Source of the DNA: Burkholderiales bacterium | Lineage (GTDB): Bacteria > Pseudomonadota > Gammaproteobacteria > Burkholderiales > Burkholderiaceae_C | Assembly (NCBI GenBank): GCA_016185015.1 | Contig: JACPOI010000015.1 | Location: forward strand, 124,001-188,000 | Length of the DNA stretch: 64,000 nt | Direction: 5' to 3' | Made by a program: the position numbers and the translations under genes | In this document: one piece after another, positions 15,869 through 23,475 of the stretch | Layout: the number at the start of each line of letters is the position of its first letter | How positions within the stretch are numbered: position 1 is the stretch's first letter | Notes under the pieces: generated by a model | What the model saw: the letters and a program-made list of their open reading frames with translations, nothing else | What the model was told of the DNA's origin: nothing | Databases searched by the model: none

Positions 15869-18238
15869 ATGTCCTCTGTCCTGCCGCCTTCCGGTTCCAC
15901 GTCTTCCCTGTTCCCCGCGCCCACCGAGTCGCCGCTGCTGGCCAGCCTGAACCCCGAGCAGCGCGCCGCCGTGGCCTTGCCGCCCGAGCATGCGCTGATC
16001 CTGGCCGGGGCCGGTTCGGGCAAGACCCGCGTGCTGACCACGCGCATCGCCTGGCTGCTGCAGACCGGCCAGGTCTCGCCCGGTGGCCTGCTGGCCGTGA
16101 CCTTTACCAACAAGGCGGCGCGCGAGATGATGACGCGTCTCTCCAGCATGCTGCCCGTCAACGTGCGTGGCATGTGGATCGGCACCTTCCACGGCCTGTG
16201 CAACCGCCTGCTGCGCGCGCACCACCGCACCGTGGGCCTGCCGGCCACCTTCCAGATCCTGGACACGCAGGACCAGCTGTCCGCCATCAAGCGCCTGTGC
16301 AAGCAGTACCAGGTGGACGAGGAGCGTTTCCCCCCGAAGCAGCTGGCCTGGTTCATCGGCGGCTGCAAGGAAGACGGCCTGCGCCCGAACATGGTGGAAG
16401 CCAGCGACCCCGACACGCGCAAGAAGGTCGAGATCTACCAGCTCTACGAAGACCAGTGCCAGCGCGAAGGCGTGGTGGACTTCGGCGAACTGCTGCTGCG
16501 CAGCTTTGAGCTGCTACGCGACCACGATGCTGTGCGCGAGCACTACCAGCGGCGCTTCCGTCACATCCTGATCGACGAGTTCCAGGATACCAACAAGCTG
16601 CAGTACGCCTGGATCAAGCTGCTGGCGGGCTTCAGCCCGGCCGGCACGCTGCGCGAGGACGGCGGCGCCGGCGCGGTGCTGGCTGTGGGCGACGACGACC
16701 AGAGCATCTACGCCTTTCGCGGCGCGCGCGTGGGCAATATGGCCGACTTCGTGCGCGAGTTCAACGTCAAGCACCAGATCAAGCTGGAGCAGAACTACCG
16801 CAGCCACAGCAACATCCTGGACACGGCCAACGCCCTGATCAGCCACAACAAGCACCGCCTGGGCAAGAACCTGCGCACCGACCAGGGCGCGGGCGAGCCG
16901 GTGCGCGTCTACGAATCCGCAAGAGACATCGACGAGGCGCAGTGGATGGTCGACGAGATGAAACAGCTCGTGCGCGAGGGTACGAGCCAGAAAGAGATTG
17001 CCGTGCTTTACCGCAGCAATGCGCAGAGCCGGGTGATCGAGACAGCGCTGTTCAACGCCGGCCTGCCCTACCGCGTGTACGGCGGCCAGCGCTTCTACGA
17101 GCGCGCCGAAATCAAGCACGCCCTGGCCTACCTGCGCCTGCTGGAGAACCCCAGTGACGACACCAGTTTCATGCGGGTGGTGAACTTCCCGCCACGTGGC
17201 ATCGGCGCGCGTTCCATCGAGCAGTTGCAGGACGCCGCGCGCAGCGCCGGCTGTTCGCTGCACGACGCGGTCAGCGCCCTGCCGGGCAAGGCCGGCGCCA
17301 ACCTGGGCGCCTTTGTCGCCAAGATCGACGTGCTGCGCGAGCAGACCCAGGGCCTGACCTTGCGCGAGATCATCGAACTGGTGCTGCAGCACAGCGGCCT
17401 GGTCGAGCACTACCAGACCGAACGCGAGGGCGCGGACCGCATCGAGAACCTGGAGGAGCTGCTCACCGCGGCCGAGAGCTTCGTCAGCAATGAAGGCTTC
17501 GGCCGTGAGGCCGAGGCCACCGAAGCCGCAGCTAACGCTATGCCGGACGAGGAGAGCGGGGAAGTGATGTCACCGCTTTCTGCGTTTCTGACTCTTGCGG
17601 CACTGGAGGCTGGTGACAATCAAGCCAAAGAGGGTCAGGAGGCCGTGCAGTTGATGACCGTGCACGCCAGCAAGGGCCTGGAGTTCGACGTGGTCTTCAT
17701 CACGGGTCTGGAAGAAGGCCTGTTCCCGCACGAGAACTCCATGAGCGACTTCGACGGTCTGGAGGAAGAGCGCCGCCTGATGTACGTGGCCATCACCCGC
17801 GCGCGCAATCGTCTCTACCTGAGCCATTCGCAGACGCGCATGCTGCACGGCCAGACGCGCTATCACATCCGCAGCCGTTTCTTCGACGAGTTGCCCGAGG
17901 AAACGCTGAAGTGGATTACCCCGAAGAACCAGGGCTTCGGCAGCGGCTTTGCGCCGCCGGCCTCAGGCTACAACCGCCAGCGCGAAGGCTGGAGCGAGGG
18001 CTGGAAGAACAGTTATGCGCGCGACACGGGCAGCAGCCCGGCGCCGGTGCCATCCAAGGCGCAGGAAGCGTCTACGGGCCTGAAACTCGGCATGCGCGTC
18101 TTCCACAACAAGTTCGGCGAGGGCACGGTGCTCACGCTCGAAGGTTCGGGCGACGATGCACGCGCCCAGATCAACTTCCCGCGGCATGGCACCAAGTGGC
18201 TGGCGCTGTCGGTGGCGAAGTTGACCCCGGTAACTTAA
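15869..18238 (+). CDS. uvrD: ATP-dependent DNA helicase UvrD/PcrA family
   Basis: Superfamily 1A 3'-5' DNA helicase for nucleotide excision and mismatch repair, 789 residues. Motif I is AGAGSGKTRVLTTRI, motif II is LIDEFQDTN, motif III is VGDDDQSIYAFRGA, motif IV is LEQNYRSHSNIL, motif V is TVHASKGLEFDVVFI and motif VI is VAITRARNRLYL. The C terminus (GMRVFHNKFGEGTVL) is the Tudor-like domain used by UvrD/PcrA to bind RNA polymerase. A roughly 40-residue acidic insertion precedes motif V, in a stretch with lower GC than the rest. It converges on the YebC-family gene with 3 bp between stops. Confidence 0.93.
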   Translation: MSSVLPPSGSTSSLFPAPTESPLLASLNPEQRAAVALPPEHALILAGAGSGKTRVLTTRIAWLLQTGQVSPGGLLAVTFTNKAAREMMTRLSSMLPVNVRGMWIGTFHGLCNRLLRAHHRTVGLPATFQILDTQDQLSAIKRLCKQYQVDEERFPPKQLAWFIGGCKEDGLRPNMVEASDPDTRKKVEIYQLYEDQCQREGVVDFGELLLRSFELLRDHDAVREHYQRRFRHILIDEFQDTNKLQYAWIKLLAGFSPAGTLREDGGAGAVLAVGDDDQSIYAFRGARVGNMADFVREFNVKHQIKLEQNYRSHSNILDTANALISHNKHRLGKNLRTDQGAGEPVRVYESARDIDEAQWMVDEMKQLVREGTSQKEIAVLYRSNAQSRVIETALFNAGLPYRVYGGQRFYERAEIKHALAYLRLLENPSDDTSFMRVVNFPPRGIGARSIEQLQDAARSAGCSLHDAVSALPGKAGANLGAFVAKIDVLREQTQGLTLREIIELVLQHSGLVEHYQTEREGADRIENLEELLTAAESFVSNEGFGREAEATEAAANAMPDEESGEVMSPLSAFLTLAALEAGDNQAKEGQEAVQLMTVHASKGLEFDVVFITGLEEGLFPHENSMSDFDGLEEERRLMYVAITRARNRLYLSHSQTRMLHGQTRYHIRSRFFDELPEETLKWITPKNQGFGSGFAPPASGYNRQREGWSEGWKNSYARDTGSSPAPVPSKAQEASTGLKLGMRVFHNKFGEGTVLTLEGSGDDARAQINFPRHGTKWLALSVAKLTPVT

Positions 18239-18241
18239 AAC

Positions 18242-18955
18242 TTAGCTGCCCAGCCCCACGAACATGTTCTGCACGTCGTCGTTGGCATCGATGGCCGCCA
18301 GGAAGGCCTCCACTTCTTCCAGCTGTTCGGCGCTCAGGCTGGTCGGGTCCACCGGGTTCTTGGGCTTGTAGCCCAGCTTGGCGGACAGCACGGTGAAGCC
18401 CTGGGCCGGCAGGGCGCGGCTCACCAGGTCCAGGTCGGCGGCGTCGGTGATGAAGGTCGTGACGCCGTCTTCACCGGGGGCTTCGAAGTCCTGCGCACCG
18501 GCTTCGATGGCGGCCAGTTCCGGGTCGGCGCCCGCGGCAGCCGGTTCGGCTTCGATCAAACCCACGTGGTCGAAGTCCCAGGCCACCGAGCCGGAGGTGC
18601 CCAGCTGGCCCTTGCGGAACAGCACGCGCATTTCAGGCGCGGTGCGGTTCACGTTGTCGGTCAGGCATTCCACCATCACGGGCACGCGGTGCGGGGCAAA
18701 GCCTTCGTACATCACATGCTCGAAGTTCACGGCATCACCGCCGATGCCGGCGCCTTTCTTGATGGCGCGTTCCAGCGTGTCCTTGGGCATGGAGACCTTG
18801 CGGGCCTGTTCCACGACCAGGCGCAGGCGCGAGTTCAGGGCGGGGTCGGCCCCGCCGCGTGCCGCCACCATGATTTCCTTGGCCAGTTTGCCAAACAGCT
18901 TGCCTCTGGCATCTGCGGCCTGTGCCTTGCCTTTTGCTTTCCACTGCGCGCCCAT
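18242..18955 (-). CDS. YebC/PmpR family protein (paralogue-type N terminus)
   Basis: Member of the YebC/TACO1 family, 237 residues, the normal length. Typical parts are [14 protein letters not shown] near the start, the [13 protein letters not shown] segment, and [19 protein letters not shown] in the middle. The first residues read [18 protein letters not shown] rather than the MAGHSKWANIQHRK form of classical YebC, so this looks like the second paralogue group (YeeN-like). Family members are now viewed as ribosome-associated factors easing proline-rich translation as well as putative regulators. The two-copy idea cannot be checked within this window. Confidence 0.88.
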   Translation of the reverse strand: MGAQWKAKGKAQAADARGKLFGKLAKEIMVAARGGADPALNSRLRLVVEQARKVSMPKDTLERAIKKGAGIGGDAVNFEHVMYEGFAPHRVPVMVECLTDNVNRTAPEMRVLFRKGQLGTSGSVAWDFDHVGLIEAEPAAAGADPELAAIEAGAQDFEAPGEDGVTTFITDAADLDLVSRALPAQGFTVLSAKLGYKPKNPVDPTSLSAEQLEEVEAFLAAIDANDDVQNMFVGLGS

Positions 18956-19113
18956 GTTGGCTGTTCCTTGATGTTGTGGCGCACCGTTGCGCCGGCCCTG
19001 CTTTGGGGGATGGGGGCATGCGCACTATCCGTGGAGTCGTGACGCATGACCGAAAGGGCGTAGTTATACACCCATGCGTTCACACGCCCATCAGGGCCGG
19101 GGGCGGCGGCTGG

Positions 19114-20256
19114 CTAGCGCAGCAACCGCCCGTCACGGCCGATCACCGTGACCTCCATGAACTTCGAGCCCGTGTGGTTCTCCGGGGAGAAGGTCACCCG
19201 GAAGCCGCCCACGTCGTAGTTGTTCAGCTTGTCGAGCTGGGTGATGACTTTCTGGCGCGTGAAATCGGGGCCGCTGCGGCGCAGGGCCTCGACCAGGATC
19301 TTGGCAGCGATGAAAGACTCGATGCTCGCGTAGGAGATCACCTTGTCGGGCTGGTACTTGGCCATCAGGGCCTGGAACTCGCGCACCACCGGCACCCGGG
19401 CCGAGTAGGGGTAGGGCATGACCTGCGAGATGCCGATGCCGCGGGCGTGGTCCGCGCCGGCGTTGTTCAGCAGCTCCTTGAAATTCACCACCGAGATGCT
19501 GAACAGCTGGGCCTGGCTGCCCAGGGCGCGCAGCTTCTTGATGAAGGCCGCCGAGGCCCGGTTGACCGAGACCATGATGACGGCATCGGGCTGGGCCGGC
19601 GCGATGGCGGCCACGGCCGCGTCGACCTCCTCGGGCTTGGTCCGGTCATAAGCCCCCTTGGCGGCCAGCTCCAGGCCCAGTTTCTTCAGCGCGCTTTCGG
19701 CGCCGGCCAGGCCGCTCTTGCCGAAGGCGTCGTCCTGGTACATCACGGCGATGCGGCGCACGCCGATGGTGTGCAGGTGCTCCACCATGCCAGCGGTCTC
19801 GTCGGTGTAGCTGGCACGGATGTGGAAGAGGTTGGGGTGCATGGGGTTGCGCAGGTCCTGCGCCCCGGTGTACGGCGCCAGCAGCGCAATGCCGGCTTCC
19901 TCCAGCACCTTGTTCTTGTTCAGCGCCAGCACATTGGCCGTGCCGATGAAGCCGAACAGCGCCAGCGGCTTGTCTTCCGCCAGCAGCTGGCGCGTGAGGG
20001 CCAGGGTCTGGTCGGGCTTGTAGCTGTCGTCCTTGACGACGACGCGGATCTTGCGACCGTGGATGCCGCCGTTGTCGTTCACGTAGGCGAAGTAGGCCGC
20101 GCCCCCGGCCACGTATTCAGTGCCCGTGCCGGCGATGGTGCCGGTCAGCGGCGCGACCTGGCCGATCACGATCTCATCCTGTGTGACGGCGGCCTGGGCC
20201 GTGGTGAGGCAGGCGATGAGTCCCAACGACAGGACCCGGTTCCATAGGCTCAGCAT
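19114..20256 (-). CDS. Orphan branched-chain-type ABC substrate-binding protein
   Basis: Periplasmic type I binding protein of 380 residues. The signal peptide ends at TTAQAAVTQ and the mature protein begins with IVIGQVAPLTGTIAGTG; the middle contains VVKDDSYKPDQTLALTRQLL, the usual second strand-helix. The ATG has a good AAGGAGA site upstream. No permease or ATPase is adjacent, so it must use a transporter encoded elsewhere, perhaps the Liv system in this window. It is divergent from an IclR regulator with a shared 179-bp intergenic region carrying a palindromic operator candidate, which suggests control by that regulator. Confidence 0.87.
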   Translation of the reverse strand: MLSLWNRVLSLGLIACLTTAQAAVTQDEIVIGQVAPLTGTIAGTGTEYVAGGAAYFAYVNDNGGIHGRKIRVVVKDDSYKPDQTLALTRQLLAEDKPLALFGFIGTANVLALNKNKVLEEAGIALLAPYTGAQDLRNPMHPNLFHIRASYTDETAGMVEHLHTIGVRRIAVMYQDDAFGKSGLAGAESALKKLGLELAAKGAYDRTKPEEVDAAVAAIAPAQPDAVIMVSVNRASAAFIKKLRALGSQAQLFSISVVNFKELLNNAGADHARGIGISQVMPYPYSARVPVVREFQALMAKYQPDKVISYASIESFIAAKILVEALRRSGPDFTRQKVITQLDKLNNYDVGGFRVTFSPENHTGSKFMEVTVIGRDGRLLR

Positions 20257-20296
20257 GACGGAGTCTCCTTGTATTTGTAGTCTGGCCGGCCATTAT

Positions 20297-20311
20297 TTCT
20301 GCACAGCAGAA
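20297..20311. promoter_or_regulatory. Candidate IclR-family operator
   Basis: TTCTGC ACA GCAGAA is a perfect 15-bp inverted repeat 40 bp upstream of the binding-protein start and about 125 bp before the IclR start. Operators of IclR-family proteins are often 15-bp palindromes of this layout. No other palindrome this strong lies in the gap. Confidence 0.45.
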
Positions 20312-20400
20312 CAAATGGTTAAGCCCAGGCGGGAATTTTGTAAGCGATTGATCACGACCAGGGTATGGATAACCCGAGAAATGACACCATGGCGACAGTC

Positions 20401-20429
20401 TTGGCAACTTATGCAGATCGATTCATAAT
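20401..20429 (+). promoter_or_regulatory. Promoter of the IclR gene
   Basis: TTGGCA and CATAAT are separated by exactly 17 bp, a close match to a sigma-70 promoter. The -10 ends six bases before the ATG, so the transcript would be leaderless or nearly so, in line with the absence of a ribosome site. Confidence 0.5.
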
Positions 20430-20435
20430 TCCGCT

Positions 20436-21272
20436 ATGCAGAACATAGTGCCTAAAACGAAACCTGTGAAGGGCGGCGTGCGCCCCAAGGAAGACCGTCA
20501 CTTCGTCACGGCGCTGGCGCGCGGCCTGCAGGTGCTGAGCGCCTTCCGCTCGCGTGACCGCATGCTGGGTAACCAGGAACTGGCCCGCCGCTGCGGCCTG
20601 CCCAAATCCACCATCTCGCGGCTGACCTACACCCTCACGCGCGAGGGTTACCTCGAACCGGCGACGGACGGCCAGGGGGCCAGCGGCTACCGCCTGGGCA
20701 GCGCGGTGCTGGCGCTGGGCGGGGCCATGCTGGCGCACATGGACGTGCGCACCCTGGCACGTCCGCTGATGCAGGACCTGGCCGACAGCACGCAGGCCAT
20801 GGTTTCACTGGGTGTGCGCGACCGGCTCAGCATGATCTACGTGGAGAACTGCCGTAGCGAATCCGCACTGACGCTGAGCCTGGATGTCGGCTCGCGCCTG
20901 CCGCTGGGCAACAGCGCCATGGGCCGTGCCTACCTGGCGGCCTGCAGTCCGGTGGAGCGCGACGACCTGTTCGAGCGCCTGCGGCAGCAGGAGGAGCGGG
21001 CCTGGCCGCGGCTGCGCCGTGGCATCGAGCAGGCCGCAGCCGACTACCTGGAGCACGGCTGCTGCGTCTCGTTTGGCGAGTGGCAGAAGGAAGTCAACGC
21101 GATCGCGGTGCCGTTGCGGCTGGAGGGCGGCCCGCTGATGGTGGTCAGCTGCGGCGGCCCCGGTGTCAATCTCTCGCCGGCCTTCCTGATGGACAAGGCG
21201 CGGCCCAGGCTGCTGACGCTGGTGCGCAAGCTGCAGGCCACAGGCGGTGTGTATGGCGGTCCGGCCCGCTGA
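20436..21272 (+). CDS. IclR family transcriptional regulator
   Basis: DNA-binding regulator of 278 residues. The N-terminal winged helix is clear (ALARGLQVLSAFRSRDRML then CGLPKSTISRLTYTL), followed by the IclR effector domain with NSAMGRAYLAAC and a C-terminal segment VNAIAVPLRLEGGPLMVVSC. Length is slightly above the family mean because of a basic N-terminal tail. It is divergent from the orphan ABC binding protein and probably controls it. The promoter sits so close that the mRNA is likely leaderless. The effector is probably the imported ligand, but its identity is unknown. Confidence 0.87.
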   Translation: MQNIVPKTKPVKGGVRPKEDRHFVTALARGLQVLSAFRSRDRMLGNQELARRCGLPKSTISRLTYTLTREGYLEPATDGQGASGYRLGSAVLALGGAMLAHMDVRTLARPLMQDLADSTQAMVSLGVRDRLSMIYVENCRSESALTLSLDVGSRLPLGNSAMGRAYLAACSPVERDDLFERLRQQEERAWPRLRRGIEQAAADYLEHGCCVSFGEWQKEVNAIAVPLRLEGGPLMVVSCGGPGVNLSPAFLMDKARPRLLTLVRKLQATGGVYGGPAR

Positions 21273-21286
21273 GCGGCCGGGTGGCT

Positions 21287-22075
21287 TCAGGCCGCCGGCG
21301 CGGCAGGCGGCTCTTCGGCGACAAAGCTGTCGCTGAAGGTGAACCAGATCGAGCTGAAGAACATCGCCGCCAGCAGCATGGCGGTGGGGAGCATCAGCGT
21401 GTTGGCCAGGCCGGGCTGGCCCAGGGTGATGCTGAGGACCACGACAACCATGCCCACGCCCATGAACAGGCCCATCCAGGCCAGCACGTAGAGCGAGAGC
21501 GCGCCAAAGTTGCGCGTGCAGGCCACGAAGCTGAAGAACAGGCTCTTGCCCGGCGAGACACCATGCCAGTGCACCAGGGCCGGGGCGTGCCAGAACAGCA
21601 TGGAGAAGGGCAGGTACAGGCCCATGGCCACCCACATGGCGTTCTGAAAAGCCGCCGACTGCAGCAGCTCGGGGGTGAGTTCGCCGCCCACCAGGTACAT
21701 GCGGGCAAACGCACCGCCGTCGACCAGGGCCGAGGCGCCCAGCACGACCAGGAAACCCGCGGCATAGGCGACGCCCAGCCCGGTCATGGCACGTGCCTGC
21801 AGGCGGCCGGCGCGAAAGGCGCTGATCAGGATGGAGGGCATGGGGAACCTGCCCTCGGCAGCCTCGCGCGTGGCGGCCATCAGGCCCAGGGTGGCGGCGG
21901 GCAGCAGCACCAGGGCCAGCACGCTGCCCACATAGGGGATCAGGCTGGCGACCGAGATCAGCGAGATGAACATGAAAAACAGTCCCGCCAGCGCCAGCGG
22001 CTGGCGCCAGAAGGTGCGCAGGCCGGCGCGGACCCAGGTCAGGCCGGTGCGGGCGGGGACGATGTTGAGTTTCAT
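21287..22075 (-). CDS. BPSS1780 family membrane protein
   Basis: Integral inner-membrane protein of 262 residues with about six hydrophobic spans. The N terminus (NIVPARTGLTWVRAGLRTFW) and the conserved FWHAPALVHWHGVSPGKSLF loop are those of the BPSS1780 family, which is of unknown function and common in Burkholderiales. The ATG overlaps the thrB stop by 4 nt, so it is in the same operon; the ORF track extends 549 nt upstream in a shadow frame. The arrangement DUF2782, thrB, this gene is a familiar neighbourhood next to polA. Confidence 0.85.
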   Translation of the reverse strand: MKLNIVPARTGLTWVRAGLRTFWRQPLALAGLFFMFISLISVASLIPYVGSVLALVLLPAATLGLMAATREAAEGRFPMPSILISAFRAGRLQARAMTGLGVAYAAGFLVVLGASALVDGGAFARMYLVGGELTPELLQSAAFQNAMWVAMGLYLPFSMLFWHAPALVHWHGVSPGKSLFFSFVACTRNFGALSLYVLAWMGLFMGVGMVVVVLSITLGQPGLANTLMLPTAMLLAAMFFSSIWFTFSDSFVAEEPPAAPAA

Positions 22076-23061
22076 GCGGGTGTTGCTTCGAGGAGTTCGG
22101 CCACGTGCAGTGGGTGCAGCACCCGCTGGCACAGCACGCGTTCGAAGTGGGTCGGGTCGTGTGGCTGCAGCATGCTGGCTTCGCGCGGCAGGTGGAAGTC
22201 CCACAGGCGCGAAATCCAGAAGCGCAGGGCGCCGGCGCGCAGCATGGCCGGCAGCAGCTGGCGCTCGGCGGCGGTGAGCGGGCGCACGGCAGCGTAGGCC
22301 TGCACGAAGGCGGCGCTGCGCTCCCGGTCGGTCTCGCCGGTGGCGAGGTTGATGCACCAGTCGTTCAGGCAGACGGCCAGGTCGAACAGCCAGGTGTCGA
22401 TGCCGGCGAAATAGAAGTCGAAGAAACCGCTGAGTTCGGGCGCATCGGCCGGGCCGTCGAACATGACGTTGTCGCGGAACAGGTCGGCGTGGATGGCGCC
22501 GCGCGGCAGGGCGATGTAGGCGGACGAGGCAGCCACGTGGTTCTGGTAGGCCAGCTCGCCGCGCAGCAGGGTGGCCTGCTCGGCGTCGATGTGCGGCAGC
22601 ACCAGGGGCACGGTCTCGTTCCACCAGGGCAGGCCGCGCAGATTGGGTTGGCGGCGCGCGTAGTCACGCCCGGCCAGGTGCATCTGCGCCAGCATGGCGC
22701 CCACGGCGGCGCAGTGCGCCGGTGTGGGGCTGAGTTCGCTCTTGCCGCGCAGGCGGTTGACCACGGCGGCGGGTTTGTCCTTGAGCCTGTGCAGGATGTC
22801 GCCGTCGCGGTTGGCGGCCGGGTCGGGCACCGGGATGCCCTGCAGCGCCAGGTGCTTCATGAGGTGCAGGTAGAAGGGCAGCTGCTCGAAGGACAGGCGC
22901 TCGAACAGGGTCAGCACGTAGGCGCCCTGGTCGGTGGTGGCGAAGTAGTTGGTGTTCTCGATGCCGCCCTGGATGCCGCGCAGTTCCTGCAGCTGGCCCA
23001 GGTTGAGGTCTTGCAGCAGGGTGCTGGCCTCGTCGAAAGAGACTTCGGTAAAGACAGCCAT
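22072..23061 (-). CDS. thrB: Homoserine kinase (APH-fold, proteobacterial type)
   Basis: Cytoplasmic kinase of 329 residues that phosphorylates homoserine in threonine biosynthesis. It belongs to the aminoglycoside-phosphotransferase-fold type rather than the GHMP type. The catalytic loop is GAIHADLFRDNVMFDG and the metal site is FFDFYFAGIDTWLFDLA; the N-terminal GGIENTNYF is the nucleotide loop. The start at MAVFTEVSFDEA is the family start; the ORF track extends 108 nt into the next gene. It overlaps the BPSS1780 gene and follows the DUF2782 gene by 4 bp. Confidence 0.9.
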   Translation of the reverse strand: MAVFTEVSFDEASTLLQDLNLGQLQELRGIQGGIENTNYFATTDQGAYVLTLFERLSFEQLPFYLHLMKHLALQGIPVPDPAANRDGDILHRLKDKPAAVVNRLRGKSELSPTPAHCAAVGAMLAQMHLAGRDYARRQPNLRGLPWWNETVPLVLPHIDAEQATLLRGELAYQNHVAASSAYIALPRGAIHADLFRDNVMFDGPADAPELSGFFDFYFAGIDTWLFDLAVCLNDWCINLATGETDRERSAAFVQAYAAVRPLTAAERQLLPAMLRAGALRFWISRLWDFHLPREASMLQPHDPTHFERVLCQRVLHPLHVAELLEATPA

Positions 23062-23065
23062 CGGA

Positions 23066-23401
23066 TCAATATTTGAGGATGTTCCAACCGCCAGTACCGC
23101 TGCGTTCGCGGTCGGTGCTGGCGGGGTTGCGGTTGTTGCTTTCGGGAGGAACCTGGTAGGCCGGGGCATCGCCCTTGGGGCTCACGGTGATGCTCTTGCT
23201 CTCGCCACCCACACGCAGTTCGTCGATACGCGAGCCCGCGTCTTCGTGGCGGATGCGTTCGATCTTCTGCTCGGTCCCGCTGGCCGGGGGCGGTGCGACG
23301 TCACGCGGCAGTGCCGCCGGTGTCTGCGCCAGGGCGGCAGCGGCGGCCAGGCAGGCGAGGGCCGGCAGGGGGCGCAGGAGACGGGGGAGGAGCGCGGACA
23401 T
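23066..23401 (-). CDS. DUF2782 domain secreted protein
   Basis: Periplasmic protein of 111 residues. A signal peptide (LLRPLPALACLAAAAALAQ) is followed by a short conserved domain with IERIRHEDAGSRIDELRVGG and the C-terminal GGWNILKY, which matches the DUF2782 family found beside thrB in betaproteobacteria. No function is established. It heads the thrB operon and is divergent from polA with 74 bp between. The ATG is chosen because it gives the signal peptide; the ORF track start is 54 nt earlier. Confidence 0.8.
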   Translation of the reverse strand: MSALLPRLLRPLPALACLAAAAALAQTPAALPRDVAPPPASGTEQKIERIRHEDAGSRIDELRVGGESKSITVSPKGDAPAYQVPPESNNRNPASTDRERSGTGGWNILKY

Positions 23402-23475
23402 TCTGCAATTGTAGAGGGCGCCGCTGCTGGCCCCGGGCACAGGCACAATCAGCACCTGCCCTACGGACCCTGCTC

